Positions 54,238 to 64,000 of a stretch of DNA of 64,000 bases are shown piece by piece. The notes under the pieces are model-generated. The model saw only the letters and a program-made list of their open reading frames with translations, did not search any database and was not told the origin of the DNA. This DNA is from Guyanagaster necrorhizus (taxonomy: Eukaryota; Basidiomycota; Agaricomycetes; Agaricales; Physalacriaceae). Both the position numbers and the translations under genes were made by a program. The stretch lies in the NCBI RefSeq assembly GCF_019112545.1, contig NW_025064890.1:957818-1021817 (forward strand). The letters are read 5' to 3'. The stretch's first letter is position 1, and the number at the start of each line of letters is the position of its first letter.

Positions 54238-54500
54238 TCAGTCGCTGAAAATTGCATTCAGCCTGAATTTGTCGGGATAGTCAAGTTCACTCACAGGAGA
54301 GAGAGCGTGATGTCGCCGTGGACCTTGGCTTGAATCTGGATCTCGACCTCGAGGTTGAGGTCCAACCTGAGCTTGAGCGCCTCCCTGTGTCTTTGGTGGG
54401 GAATTATGGCCGCTGGGACGTGGGCGATGTGCTTCTCACCACCAGCAACGGTGGGGTGCTCGGCGGTAGCAAATTTGGCAGCATTTTGAGGAGAAGACAT
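54238..54500 (-). CDS. HT15, small beta-hairpin-tail protein, 70 aa, terminal Asp
   Basis: Exons are 54295-54500 and 54238-54244; the 50-bp intron runs GTGAGT...TTTCAG. The last exon reads C-GAC-TGA, so the product ends Leu-Leu-Asp, keeping the negative charge. The tail is distinctive (MSSPQNAAKFATAEHPTVAG, then GEKHIAHVPAAIIPHQRHRE), rich in His. The strand reads EVEIQIQAKVHGD, with two polar-face changes. A TATA box (complement of 54541-54548) is 41 bp before the ATG. Confidence 0.84.
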
Positions 54501-54559
54501 GGTAGTTGCGGTGTCTGGAGCAAATCTCTAGCGAAACCTGCTTTTATACGAGCAGAGTG

Positions 54560-56200
54560 GAGGGTGGGAACTCTGCGGGTGCGTCGTTTTGCCAGGGAAC
54601 TGTCTGACTTGTCCCTTTCGAAGAGGAGGATCGAATGATGCTTCGGGCTACGTAACGGGCAGTTTACATGATGATATCTGTCAAAGGGAAGTACTCTGCG
54701 GTATGTATGGGGTTATCAGATGACAGCGCCCTGAAAAAACCTCGCGATGGATCGCAAGGGCGCTCAGGCCTCTTGGGGAAATGAAGTCTGGAATACAGCT
54801 CTTTATTCTCGTTCGTTTTAACAATATACTGTTATCGTCAGCTGCCTTAAAAGTTGCTTGGCTTCGTATTGGACGAAATATCAACCAGAGACAGCTTAGA
54901 ACGTCTTGATCCGCTACAATGAGGCCATGGTCTGACTATATCAAGGGATACAGTGCTACTAGCCCCATCGTTTGTATCCAAATGACAACTCTTGATGATA
55001 TCCATGTCATAATTGCCATAAGAATCCCCGCACACCTGTCGAGGTACATCGGGGACTTGTGCACATGGGTACGAGGACGGCATCCCTCGTTCCTTAACTG
55101 CGTCGGCGCTGAAATTCTACCTATGCACCAGCCCTGTTTATTATGATTGATACACACTGCTGACTGTCATTTTCACTCAACTTCGCGACCTGGTGAATGT
55201 TCCACTGCGGAGAGGCGCAGTAATTGAATTTAATCCTTACGGAAAAGAATAGGAGCGCTCGAATGGTGTGTGAACACGGCGAGCTTTGTTGGACAAATTG
55301 AATGGCTTGACATCGACCCAGTGAATAACGGTAGGCCCCGCGCCTTGCACAGCGGCACACAGACTATTCCGATACTTTCCTAGGATATGTGATATATCCA
55401 GACTCCATATGCTTTGTGAATGACCAAAGATACATATAGTTGGTAACTTCTGGCATCAGATCCCGCCTCATATGATATCTCATGTGTCAACATAGGTAGC
55501 TGCGCGTGCCGACATTTTCTCAAACGTTGACTGTGTGCCAAGCCGCGTCCATGTGGAGTTCTAGGCTTCGTTTTGCAGCATATCGACTTATAGATCTCCG
55601 ATGCGTGGGTTCATGCATGCTCCCTGATTGTTTTTTATGCACTATATGCTGCGCGGATCGTGTTCCGAACTGTCCCGTGACCGTGATAGTTGCCTTTTCC
55701 GGGCTTGAAGTGTAAACATAGACGCTTCGACAGGTAGGTAATTGCAGGTGCAATGATAGTATTTTGTGTATCGGGCTCTTCTTGACTATGAATATGAATC
55801 TGCGATGGCGACACTTCTGCCCGAGTGACGCGAAGTAACGAATGTTCGGTACGACTCTTGATGGAAGGAGTCCAGGAACATTCAAACATGTCGGCCGGAT
55901 CAGTGCGTATTGGTGTCTGATTCTTTTTTGCCGTGGATTCTAAACATCAACCCGCCAGGGGCGGCACAGAATAGAAAGCTGTTTGCGCGAGCGCTGATGT
56001 CCTTATGGATCTTGACACTCTCAGGTCCTGACTGCTCGTCCTCAGCTCTAGTGGACAGATGTCACCCAAAGGCACAGTATCTGCCATGCTAACACACCCC
56101 GCACAGTTTACGAAACGATGAACACCGCTCGATTTTATGCGCCAACAGAGTCCCGATATTCGATTTCTAGATCCAAAATAGGAGGACTTTTTCACCCTTT
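54560..56200. other. Intergenic, nothing recognised
   Basis: Several frames of 60-120 codons on both strands, none with recognisable character. Confidence 0.35.
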
Positions 56201-56206
56201 GGCTGG

Positions 56207-56214
56207 TATAAAAG
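56207..56214 (+). promoter_or_regulatory. TATA box of HT16
   Basis: TATAAAAG, 48 bp before the ATG. Confidence 0.6.
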
Positions 56215-56261
56215 GGAAAAGACATGCTGGGTTTTCAGTATCAACATAAACCAGTGTCATC

Positions 56262-56521
56262 ATGCCTGAATCTGCTTCTTCTCGCGCTTCCTCTCCTGGT
56301 GGTCCTGCCCATAACCAAGCTACCACCATTCACAAACCAACCTATACTCAAGCTGTCGCTAAGCCGTATAGGGAGGCGCTGAAGCTCAGGCTGGACCTCA
56401 ATCTTGAGGTCGAAATCGCCATCAAGGCAAAAGTCAATGGCGACATCACCCTCTCTCTCCTGTGAGTCTCTGACCTGCTGGAGTATTCTCAATGGGTTCT
56501 AACTTGTTCTACAGCGAGTAG
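56262..56521 (+). CDS. HT16, small beta-hairpin-tail protein, 68 aa
   Basis: Exons are 56262-56461 and 56515-56521; the 53-bp intron runs GTGAGT...CTACAG. The end is Leu-Leu-Glu-TAG. The tail (MPESASSRASSPGGPAHNQA, TTIHKPTYTQAVAKPYRE) is unique. It starts MP where most copies start MS. The hairpin has Gln-to-Lys in IAIKAKV, as in HT17. The ATG follows the TATA box with no intervening ATG. Confidence 0.86.
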
Positions 56522-56529
56522 ACCACTCC

Positions 56530-57705
56530 AGTGGTTCTGCAGCAGGTTGGTCTTTTCTGATTGAAAGTCCTAATGATACTGAAATTCACTTTGCTAGCTG
56601 GCGGTTGTTTTTAATGCCGAATTTTGTTAAAAAGAAGGATGTTGGAATTAACGAAAGTCAAATGCTCTACTTGTAGCACTGTTAGACATGTTCGTTCCCT
56701 TTCTCTTGGTCAATCCATTGTTGCTGCATGAAAAGAATTCGTCCGAATTGTTAGAGGATAATCTATATCATTCGGCGACAACATAAAATAGGATAGGAAT
56801 CGAAAGATGGTTTCATTAACAGGACGAGTGCAAGTTCTTTACATAACCTACAGTCCCACCTTCGTATCCTCAATATTTCGTAACTCAGGAAGAGTTGGCG
56901 TATCCTCGGGACCGATGGTGTACCTAATTGGCGGCACTGAATCAGTGATGGATAATGAAATTTATATATCCTGCTGGGGATGTGTAAGCATGTGTTACCC
57001 GTTAATAAACTAGTAAAGCACTTGTAGAAGGGGGCCCCGCGCCAGCATAATTGACTGGTGATGAGTCATCGCATGGGTCCAGCTTCGCCAAATCTGAGTG
57101 CTGACGTGAACGTGAGCATCTAAGACAATTTCCCTGGATGTCGTTCAGACAGCGGTAAGATTCTAACGGTCAATTTGCGCAGTTAGGAATTGATCACCGG
57201 ATGCATGTTGAGTAGCCAAAGAGGGCAAGCTCGACGACTTCCTCACTGGAGCAAAGCCTCATACAAACTACGTCTGAAACAGAGATGCGTGGCTGAAAGT
57301 TGTTAAACAAGTCGTCGTGTACCGATGATACCGTGGAGGCTAGACATCAAGTGCAATAACCGGCATCATTGAAAATATTGAGTTCAAATTGCACATGGAC
57401 TGGTACAATGTTGAGTACTAGTGCAAATATCAAAGTAACAAGTCCTGAAAGGAAATGTCAGTGCTAGCGCAACGCCGTAGGAAATATCAAACATACAGTC
57501 ATCACTCCAAGATCGATAGGCATGAAATTCACTTTCTCCATCATGCCGTAAATGCCGCTCGGAACTTCCAAGTTCAATTGTCTACCATTTTAAAACAGTT
57601 CCTACTGTTCATTCGAGCATGCGGAAACCGAATCTCTGCTACCGTATACTTTCTGTGTCGTTTGTTACTGACGGTTTCTGGCTAGGCACTTCAAACGCAC
57701 GCTTT
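56530..57705. other. Intergenic, nothing recognised
   Basis: No convincing gene. The 3' motif of the family is not clear behind HT16. Confidence 0.4.
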
Positions 57706-57710
57706 GAATT

Positions 57711-57732
57711 CCCGAATAACATTGATATTGAC
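57711..57732 (-). other. Conserved HT 3' element, HT17 copy
   Basis: The complement reads GTCAATATCAATGTTATTCGGG, about 250 bp after the HT17 stop. Confidence 0.45.
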
Positions 57733-57976
57733 ATTGACATTTAGTAGGTACTTTACTGCACACAACTTTTCTGGTAACTTCCGGAAGCACAATAAAAGAA
57801 AGAAAAAGGAAAGAAGATACAATCCGTATCAGAGTAACTACTATCCAAGGACTTAAGAATGGATTTTCCCGACGGTCTTGAGGCATCTCAGCATTGGAAC
57901 GACTCATGGACGCAGCCTAGACTAACCTGATATCCCGACAGTTGATTCTTCGACTGCTAATTTTTCCATCGAACAT

Positions 57977-58251
57977 TTACTCCCTGAAAGTGTAGTTAGG
58001 GACACGGTACTGCGAACCGAGCTCGAACCCACTCACAAAAGGGAGAGGGTGATATCACCGTTGACCTTGGCCTTAATGGCGATCTCAACTTCGAGGTTCA
58101 GGTCCAAGCGAAGCTTCAGCGCTTCCCTTTGCTTCCCACCGAGCCTTCCGAGGGAAGGTTGGGTGAGAGCACCGGCAGCGGGGTCGTCGCTACCACTACG
58201 AGGAGCGGGGGCAGAGCCAAAGATAGAAGGGGCAGCGGAAACTGAAGACAT
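57977..58251 (-). CDS. HT17, small beta-hairpin-tail protein, 73 aa
   Basis: Exons are 58037-58251 and 57977-57983; the 53-bp intron runs GTGAGT...TTTCAG. The last codons are CTT-TTG-GAG-TAA. The tail is Ser/Ala/Pro/Gly-rich (MSSVSAAPSIFGSAPAPRSG, then LTQPSLGRLGGKQREALK). The strand carries IAIKAKV, as in HT16. The start at 58251 is preferred over an ATG 36 bases upstream because of family resemblance (MSS...) and because the TATA box (complement of 58304-58311) is then 53 bp away. Confidence 0.85.
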
Positions 58252-58319
58252 TTTGTGATATTTGAACTGAAGGTTCGATAGAATCACTTGTCAAATTCGA
58301 GGCCTTTTATATGCGCATT

Positions 58320-61210
58320 CACTACTACGCGTTACAAAAGTGAGTGAAAGTGAACCGATTGTCCCGTTATAGCAACTTGGGTAATCTTGGAAGAGAGTAC
58401 CTTCAAGATGAACCGCAAGTTCACGAGCGGTCATGAAATTCCAGCTAGTATGCCGGTGGCGTATGCTGCGCTAAACAGATTCTCATAAGTGTGTGATGGG
58501 CTATCTGTATGGCGACTTAGGCGGAGGAAATTAAAACGTATCTCGAAAGGCCGCGATTGGTGGTAACTCTTGCCGGTGCGATTGTATATGGTTTCCGAAC
58601 GGCTCCTCAAAAAACCGAGTTGAACCACAGCCTCCTTGAATTGAACTAGGCTCGGTCGATGCGGTTTCACCCGAGCTGTACCAAAGCGACAGCTTTGTGT
58701 GTAGATGGGTAACGACAACCCGTGTCGAAGGGACTCCAAACGGGTCATTATTCTGCACTTGTCAGAAATACATTCTTTTCAGATGTCGCACAAACGTTTC
58801 GTGCCTTCGCCAAGGTACTGGATTTCTACTCCGTTCCTCTGCTTGATGTTTCTTCAAAGTCCTTGTGATCTCATTGTTCGGTAGCCATTCGTGTTTACGC
58901 TGATGATTATGAAAACCATTTTGGGAGAATCGGGAATCCCGACGTACCGGCTCTGCGAGGTCTCACGCAATATCCGCCGGACTTCAAATTCACTGTAGCC
59001 TTTACTCCTTCAAGAGGGGTCGGGTATGGAAGCTGTTTTTATTGTCTTTGTCTTGGCGTAGGCCGGGAAGTAGCGTGGCTCGTTCAGCGCAGTCCTGAGC
59101 TTGACGAAAAAAACCTCGGAACGTTTTCTATGGCTATTAGCTTCCAAATGGAGAATGGAATGCAAAGCCAAGAAGGCTTTGTTTACCAATAGAGCAGAGC
59201 AGCTTACATGAGCTGTAATTGCCTTGGGAAAAAAACGCAATTGCGCATTCATTCGCGACGGAAGAGCCGGGATGTCGTGAAAAACGTTGGCCGAGAATGG
59301 TTACGAGACGGTCTCCTGGCACTAGACACATTCTAGGCTTAATGATTCAAGTTGAAGTTTGTAAGGCAGACGGAAACCGTGTTACACGGGAACGAAGGCC
59401 GTGAAACTCTGAGGCTCAATGGAGTTCATGGCCAATTAGCGCTTAGCAACAACTTACTGGGTAACAATCCATTTGCTTTGAGGTCTGGACTGAACTCTGT
59501 CAAACGTACCAATCAAAACGCTGAATCTTCGGACAGACCTTCCCCTCCCCACGGAAGTTCCGATTGGAAGACAAAAATATAACCCGAAATTGGGGTGCTC
59601 ACCTGGTCTTTCCAGCTCACTAAGAGCATGACAGTCCACGGTGAATGCTGGCGAGCGCGGAAACTTTCCGCAATATGTGGGTCGGGTCCGATCAATATCC
59701 TTGTTACTCAATACTATTGACTCGCAAATGGTTGATTCTTCCACCCAGTCGCTTGAAAGCTTACGGATCGGTGAATTCCTGTTGCGGCAGAAACCGGCCA
59801 CCATCACGTGTACTTCGACCACCCACTCGCCTGGTGGCTGTTCATTCCACGTGGCTATTGAATCTTGATTCCATCAGATTCAGTTTGAACAGCGACAATG
59901 TTCTCGACTTGGACTCAATGGCATGACTGTAGGTAATGACGCCGAGCCTCGAGTTTTGCGACGATCGTATCACACCCTTCTGACTTCGGATGTAACCGTT
60001 GAAGGTACCGCGTACTGCGTGTGGTCATTTTTTCTTCCAAGTTGCTGAGACCGGGGTTTGAGTGAGGGGCATTCTTTCCGAAACGCAGCACGGCAGGCCG
60101 TTGAATTCGCATGTGGAAATGGGTAATTGCAAGGTACGAGTTGCTTTTCCTGTGCGTTTAGGTTCTTTTTGAGGCGAAGAACAACCGTAGAAATCTGAGT
60201 TGAACCAGCCAATCGGACGGCTTCAGCCATGAGGCTCTTCGACGCTTCACTGCAATGTGCGAGGCCAGACTCAATAGACCAAATGTTAATGTGCTTACAG
60301 TGTTAGCAGCTCCGCAGCCAACTCAACATGAGCTTCAACACGAGTGGTACACGCTGTATTTTTCGGGTACGTACGTTTCTCCATACCCCCAGATTATAAT
60401 GGTCGAGCATTTCCCTTGAACTTGGGCTCCACTCCAAGTGCCGCAATCCATTTCCTTTCCGATTCTTGGTTTCTCCTCTACGAGCTAGGGTACTGATTGA
60501 ATATATTTATTAGCGCGTGTCAGTCGTCGATAAACCGACTTGGCACGCGTTAATTGAGATTGTCGCCAGTATTGACGCGTCTCGTTTGAGTATGACGTAA
60601 TATGCATCACCGCGATATGCTCAGAGCTATAACCCGCGGACGGCGTCAAGCGTGACCTCACCTTGCCCTCCTATGCTTAAAGTAGTAGTTCCTTACGGTT
60701 TCATGCAACGATAACGAACCCCAGATCACTCTAATTCGCTTCTCCAATGATCTGTCTCAAACGAATGGTGCAGCAAGTAAATGAAGCAGATTTACAAGTA
60801 CATCCACATGTACTTTACACAATAAGTCAATGCTCTCACAAGTACTTACTTTGAACTCTGCTTGATCATTGCCAGAGCACAAGAAAGTAATTTATCTGAC
60901 GCTCAACATGCCCATAAGGCATTGACCATGAAAGTAAGACATGTCGCTTCGTGTAGAAGCCCAATCACGCTAACAATGCCACTTTTCAAACATAAACAAC
61001 AGTGAGAATTGGGCAATCGTAAGTAACTATCATCATATTTCATCAAACACCAAACTATGTAAAGAAAAATCCTTCCAGCACCGAAATCTTCGCAATCAAA
61101 AGTCCCAACCATTACGATCCTGCAAGGAAATCCTAAGTACCCCAAATTAACAGAAATGATAAGCTAACCTGACAATCCAACAACCAGTCCTTTTGATCAC
61201 TCAGATTCGA
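58320..61210. other. 2.9 kb without a recognisable gene
   Basis: Frames up to about 120 codons occur on both strands between 58431 and 60230, none with recognisable domains or splice-joined continuity that I could follow. It may be an old, decayed element or gene. It ends with the 3' flank of HT18. Confidence 0.3.
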
Positions 61211-61217
61211 GATACAT

Positions 61218-61487
61218 TTACTCGCTGTAAGCCAGGATTAGGATACAACGAAAACTGAACAGGCAGGTACTAGCTCACAGGAGAGAAAGAGTAATGTCGC
61301 CGTTGACCTTAGCCTGGATGGCGATCTCGACCTCGAGGTTGAGGTCCAAACGGAGCTTCAGAGCCTCCTTTTGCTTTCCAACACCGCCGCGGCCCAATCC
61401 CCTGTTGGCAGCGGGGGCGACTTGGTTTTCAGCAGCTGGGGCAAAGGCAGTAGCAGTGGGAGCAAATGAGGTTTGAGGAGAAGACAT
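61218..61487 (-). CDS. HT18, small beta-hairpin-tail protein, 71 aa
   Basis: Exons are 61279-61487 and 61218-61224; the 54-bp intron runs GTGAGC...TTACAG. The end is Leu-Leu-Glu-TAA. The tail (MSSPQTSFAPTATAFAPAAE, then NRGLGRGGVGKQKEALK) shares the Gly/Arg segment of HT4. The start at 61487 is 47 bp after the TATAAAAA box (complement of 61534-61541); an ATG at 61544 lies upstream of that box. The hairpin is the exact consensus. Confidence 0.88.
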
Positions 61488-61549
61488 GATGCTAAAGCTG
61501 TAGGTGGCTGAAGAGACTACCGGATACCTCGCCTTTTTATACAACTTTT

Positions 61550-63765
61550 CAGTGCTACTTCCAGATTAGGAGCAACTAATTTCTAGCCCAACAACCACAC
61601 CAGAATGGAATAGCTTTCGGCGAATCGCCGACCTCGTCGCAGCAACATAACCCGTTTTAGAGGACTTCTCACGGTAGTAGCGGCTCCGAGCGATTCCTGG
61701 CCTTTCATGATGGCTGTCGAACGAATTTCATTTCATAACAACATATTCCAAAATTAATGTACACTCATTACGCGAAACACGAGTTGTCCATGACAATCAA
61801 ATGATTTATGCCATGTGTCGAGAAAGAATCAAGAATATCAGAATATCAAAGGGTGTGGGGTACCGGGACGCGTCGATAAGCAGAAGTCCTTCTGATTTCA
61901 TACGTGACGAGAGCAAGAAAATCAAGGCGAAGGCCCGGTGGTCGGGAATAGCACCTTCCATTCTTGTCACCCTCCCGGTGGCTCCGACAAAATTCAAAAT
62001 GGAGTACCGGGAGACGCGTTTTGATGCGTATTACGTGTGGCCCTTCTTGAATACCGCGTCCATTGACTATTGGTGCGAAAGTATGGTCCAGGCTCGGACT
62101 TTTGCTGGCGCTCTTTCCCAGTGTTAGGGTAGTGGAGCATTACGAAAAAACTGGTTTTCAAGGGGGAAACACGCCATCTGACAGCTAGGTCCTCACAGTT
62201 GTCAATCCGTGAGGTCTGTGCACACATACGCGCGAATCCAGTTTCCTAAAATAAATGCATTCACCATAAATACCGGGCTCATCTTAAATTCTTAGTCCTT
62301 GTGATCTTTGATTGGTTGAAGCAATTTACCTTGTGTCCTCCTTGCGGCCGTTCTCTGAGTATACAAAGACTTCGGGTAATCAAGTCCGATTTCAATAGGA
62401 TTTGAATTCTTTCCGTCCGTGTCAAACTTGGGCCAAACTTTCGCACGCTGAAGGTAAAAACGAACACCAAGCACACTTAAACTTTCCTAAGCCCGGTAAC
62501 TATTTGTCTCTTTGCTTCCGAGTCTGTCGTAAAGGCTCCTTCCAGTCGCCTTCAGTCCATTTCCGTCCATGGGAACTTGAATGCCATCTTGCATTTAATA
62601 CCAGTAAGTAAATGGTATTCTCGACTCCGCCCGACAGAAGTACTGGCTGTTCAAACAAAGGCGGATCATTGATGGAAAACTTGAATTTATACCCAAAGAA
62701 AAATAAAACTTCTTTAGAAATTCCGTGACAATATTCTGCGGTTCACAGAGCTATTTATCTCTGTATTACCGCCAGATTCTGAAGACGTACGAGTGACCCA
62801 CGATCAAAAATCTTGAGCCATTTTCGGATGGTCGGAAGTCGGACCGGACCTTGTCTTACCACCACCACCGTTCTTTTGCCAAAATCGGTACATTGCAACA
62901 AGGCCGTCTCGAGTTCCTTCGTTCAATCGTGGAAGCACAGCACCAGGTACCCTCGCCAGAACATAGTAAGTTTTCAGTTGCTTCTTTTTTTTTGAAACGA
63001 AAGCGCTTGACGTGTCTCCGGCCCACCCTTAAGCCAATGTGTCGATGGGATCCAAGCGTCAAACTGAGTCGTTTGCGTACAGTTCAATTCTACATTACCA
63101 GCCAACAGACCCCGAGTTTCGCAGAAGCGTCCCCAGGTATGACTAGAACTTCCCAGCCTGACTCGGAGCGACCCTCTCGCGCTGTCGGTAGATGAATACA
63201 AAGCAAGGTACGCTATTTAGAGTTCAAACCGATTTCCCCGTGCTTGCTTCCACGTTGCGTTTCAACTTCCTACATCTCAAGTTCCCTGATCTTCTTTAGA
63301 TGCCCCTGACTTTCTCCACGGAGCATTTGGATTCACTCCGACAAGGCGACCTCGAGGCGACCCACTCGATATAGGCCATTCCACACCACGACCTTCAAGT
63401 TGAATAAGAACGGGGTAAATAATAGGGACGCTGTTCTCTGAGACAGGTTTTATTCTAAAGTTATTACAGTTTGAATATTGCAGAGATCTCATCAGAAATG
63501 TGTCCGATGCAGACTGAATTATCACCGGGAGAACCCTGATCTGCCCTGAGGCCTGATGGTTCATGGCCCGGGCGAGACACGCACAGGACTCGAGGAATTG
63601 GATGCGTGAGCCAGTTGATGCCCTTGTCATAGACTGGCAGTGTCGTTATTTTGAAGAAACCATACTATTGAGTTCGCAAATCAGTTGGTAGCGACTTGAA
63701 CTGATTGATTGACATTGCGTGGATAGCGGATACCTTTCACTACTCTCGCTGGGCCAGTCCTTCCA
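61550..63765. other. Intergenic, nothing convincing
   Basis: Frames near 62851-63195 (plus) look weakly protein-like but no domain, promoter or splice pattern supports a call. Confidence 0.35.
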
Positions 63766-63769
63766 TTAT

Positions 63770-63799
63770 AGCCAGACGTCCATTATAACACGTCTGGCT
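63770..63799. repeat. Perfect 10-bp inverted repeat with 10-base loop
   Basis: AGCCAGACGT at 63770-63779 and ACGTCTGGCT at 63790-63799. The 8-base unit CCATTATA occurs at 63762 and again in the loop. It could form a hairpin; no neighbouring gene explains it. Confidence 0.6.
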
Positions 63800-64000
63800 T
63801 ATCTCCCTTCGACTCTTCCTCAGGACTGTCATAGGCGGAGGTCCATTTCCTTCCGTTATAGCGTTTGGGGGGGGCAAATCAGCTTTTCGGTACGGTGAGG
63901 CCGGTGGCCTCTCTTTCACTCTCCACCAACACCGGTGCTGCATTTTATCGACAAGCCAATCATCCCATCCTGATTGAATTTTTGTTGGATTCTGATTCCT

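Noticed and set aside
1..64000. CRISPR arrays, bacterial operons, riboswitches
   Set aside because: Nothing of the kind is visible, and intron, TATA and tRNA features show a eukaryotic nuclear genome.

Overview
The window is nuclear DNA from a filamentous fungus, most likely an agaricomycete (mushroom-forming basidiomycete). The evidence is: very short GT-AG introns of 50-65 bp, tRNA genes with small introns, F-box proteins of the type typical of Agaricomycetes, a Cyt-like cytolysin resembling volvatoxin A2, and a pogo/Tc1-type DNA transposon. The 450-base run of N inside the transposon shows it is a draft assembly. Most of the sequence is non-coding or relic DNA; real genes are small and far apart.

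The dominant feature is an expanded family of very small proteins, here called HT (hairpin-tail), with 20 recognisable loci in 64 kb: 16 intact copies, one whose splice donor is lost, one with a frameshift, and two old relics. Each intact copy encodes 52-120 residues with no signal peptide: a variable, low-complexity N-terminal tail and a nearly invariant C-terminus in which hydrophobic and polar residues alternate strictly, followed by a turn (NGD) and a second strand (ITLSLL). This reads as an amphipathic beta-hairpin. Sixteen copies share one phase-2 intron of 50-59 bp placed so that the last exon carries only the final residue (Glu in 14, Gln or Asp in one each) and the stop. Each has a TATA box 28-53 bp before the ATG. 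Eight share a GAGGYACCCGRTT-like block upstream of the TATA box, and about ten share a motif near ATATCAATATCAGTGTTGTTTTGGG 170-290 bp after the stop. I do not recognise a characterised family with these properties.

Layout: 0-17.4 kb holds HT1-HT7, two HT relics, a tRNA-Lys with intron and relics of a second dispersed family (R1, core peptide near AYGVEFDSPEM). 18.9-22.2 kb holds F-box relics, a Cyt-like cytolysin gene and a broken paralogue of it. 23.2 kb has a tRNA-Val. 24.3-27.6 kb and 46.7-50.0 kb are the two arms of a nearly identical 3.3 kb inverted duplication; each arm carries an 85-residue orphan gene and an F-box relic. Between the arms lie a nearly complete F-box/LRR pseudogene, HT8-HT13, the transposon, two more tRNA-Val-like genes and a secreted six-cysteine protein gene. 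50.0-64 kb holds more R1 relics, HT14-HT18 and long stretches in which I see nothing convincing.

No pathway or operon is visible. What links the region is repeated duplication: HT genes, F-box genes, cytolysin genes, R1 relics and the 3.3 kb arms all show copies at different stages of decay.
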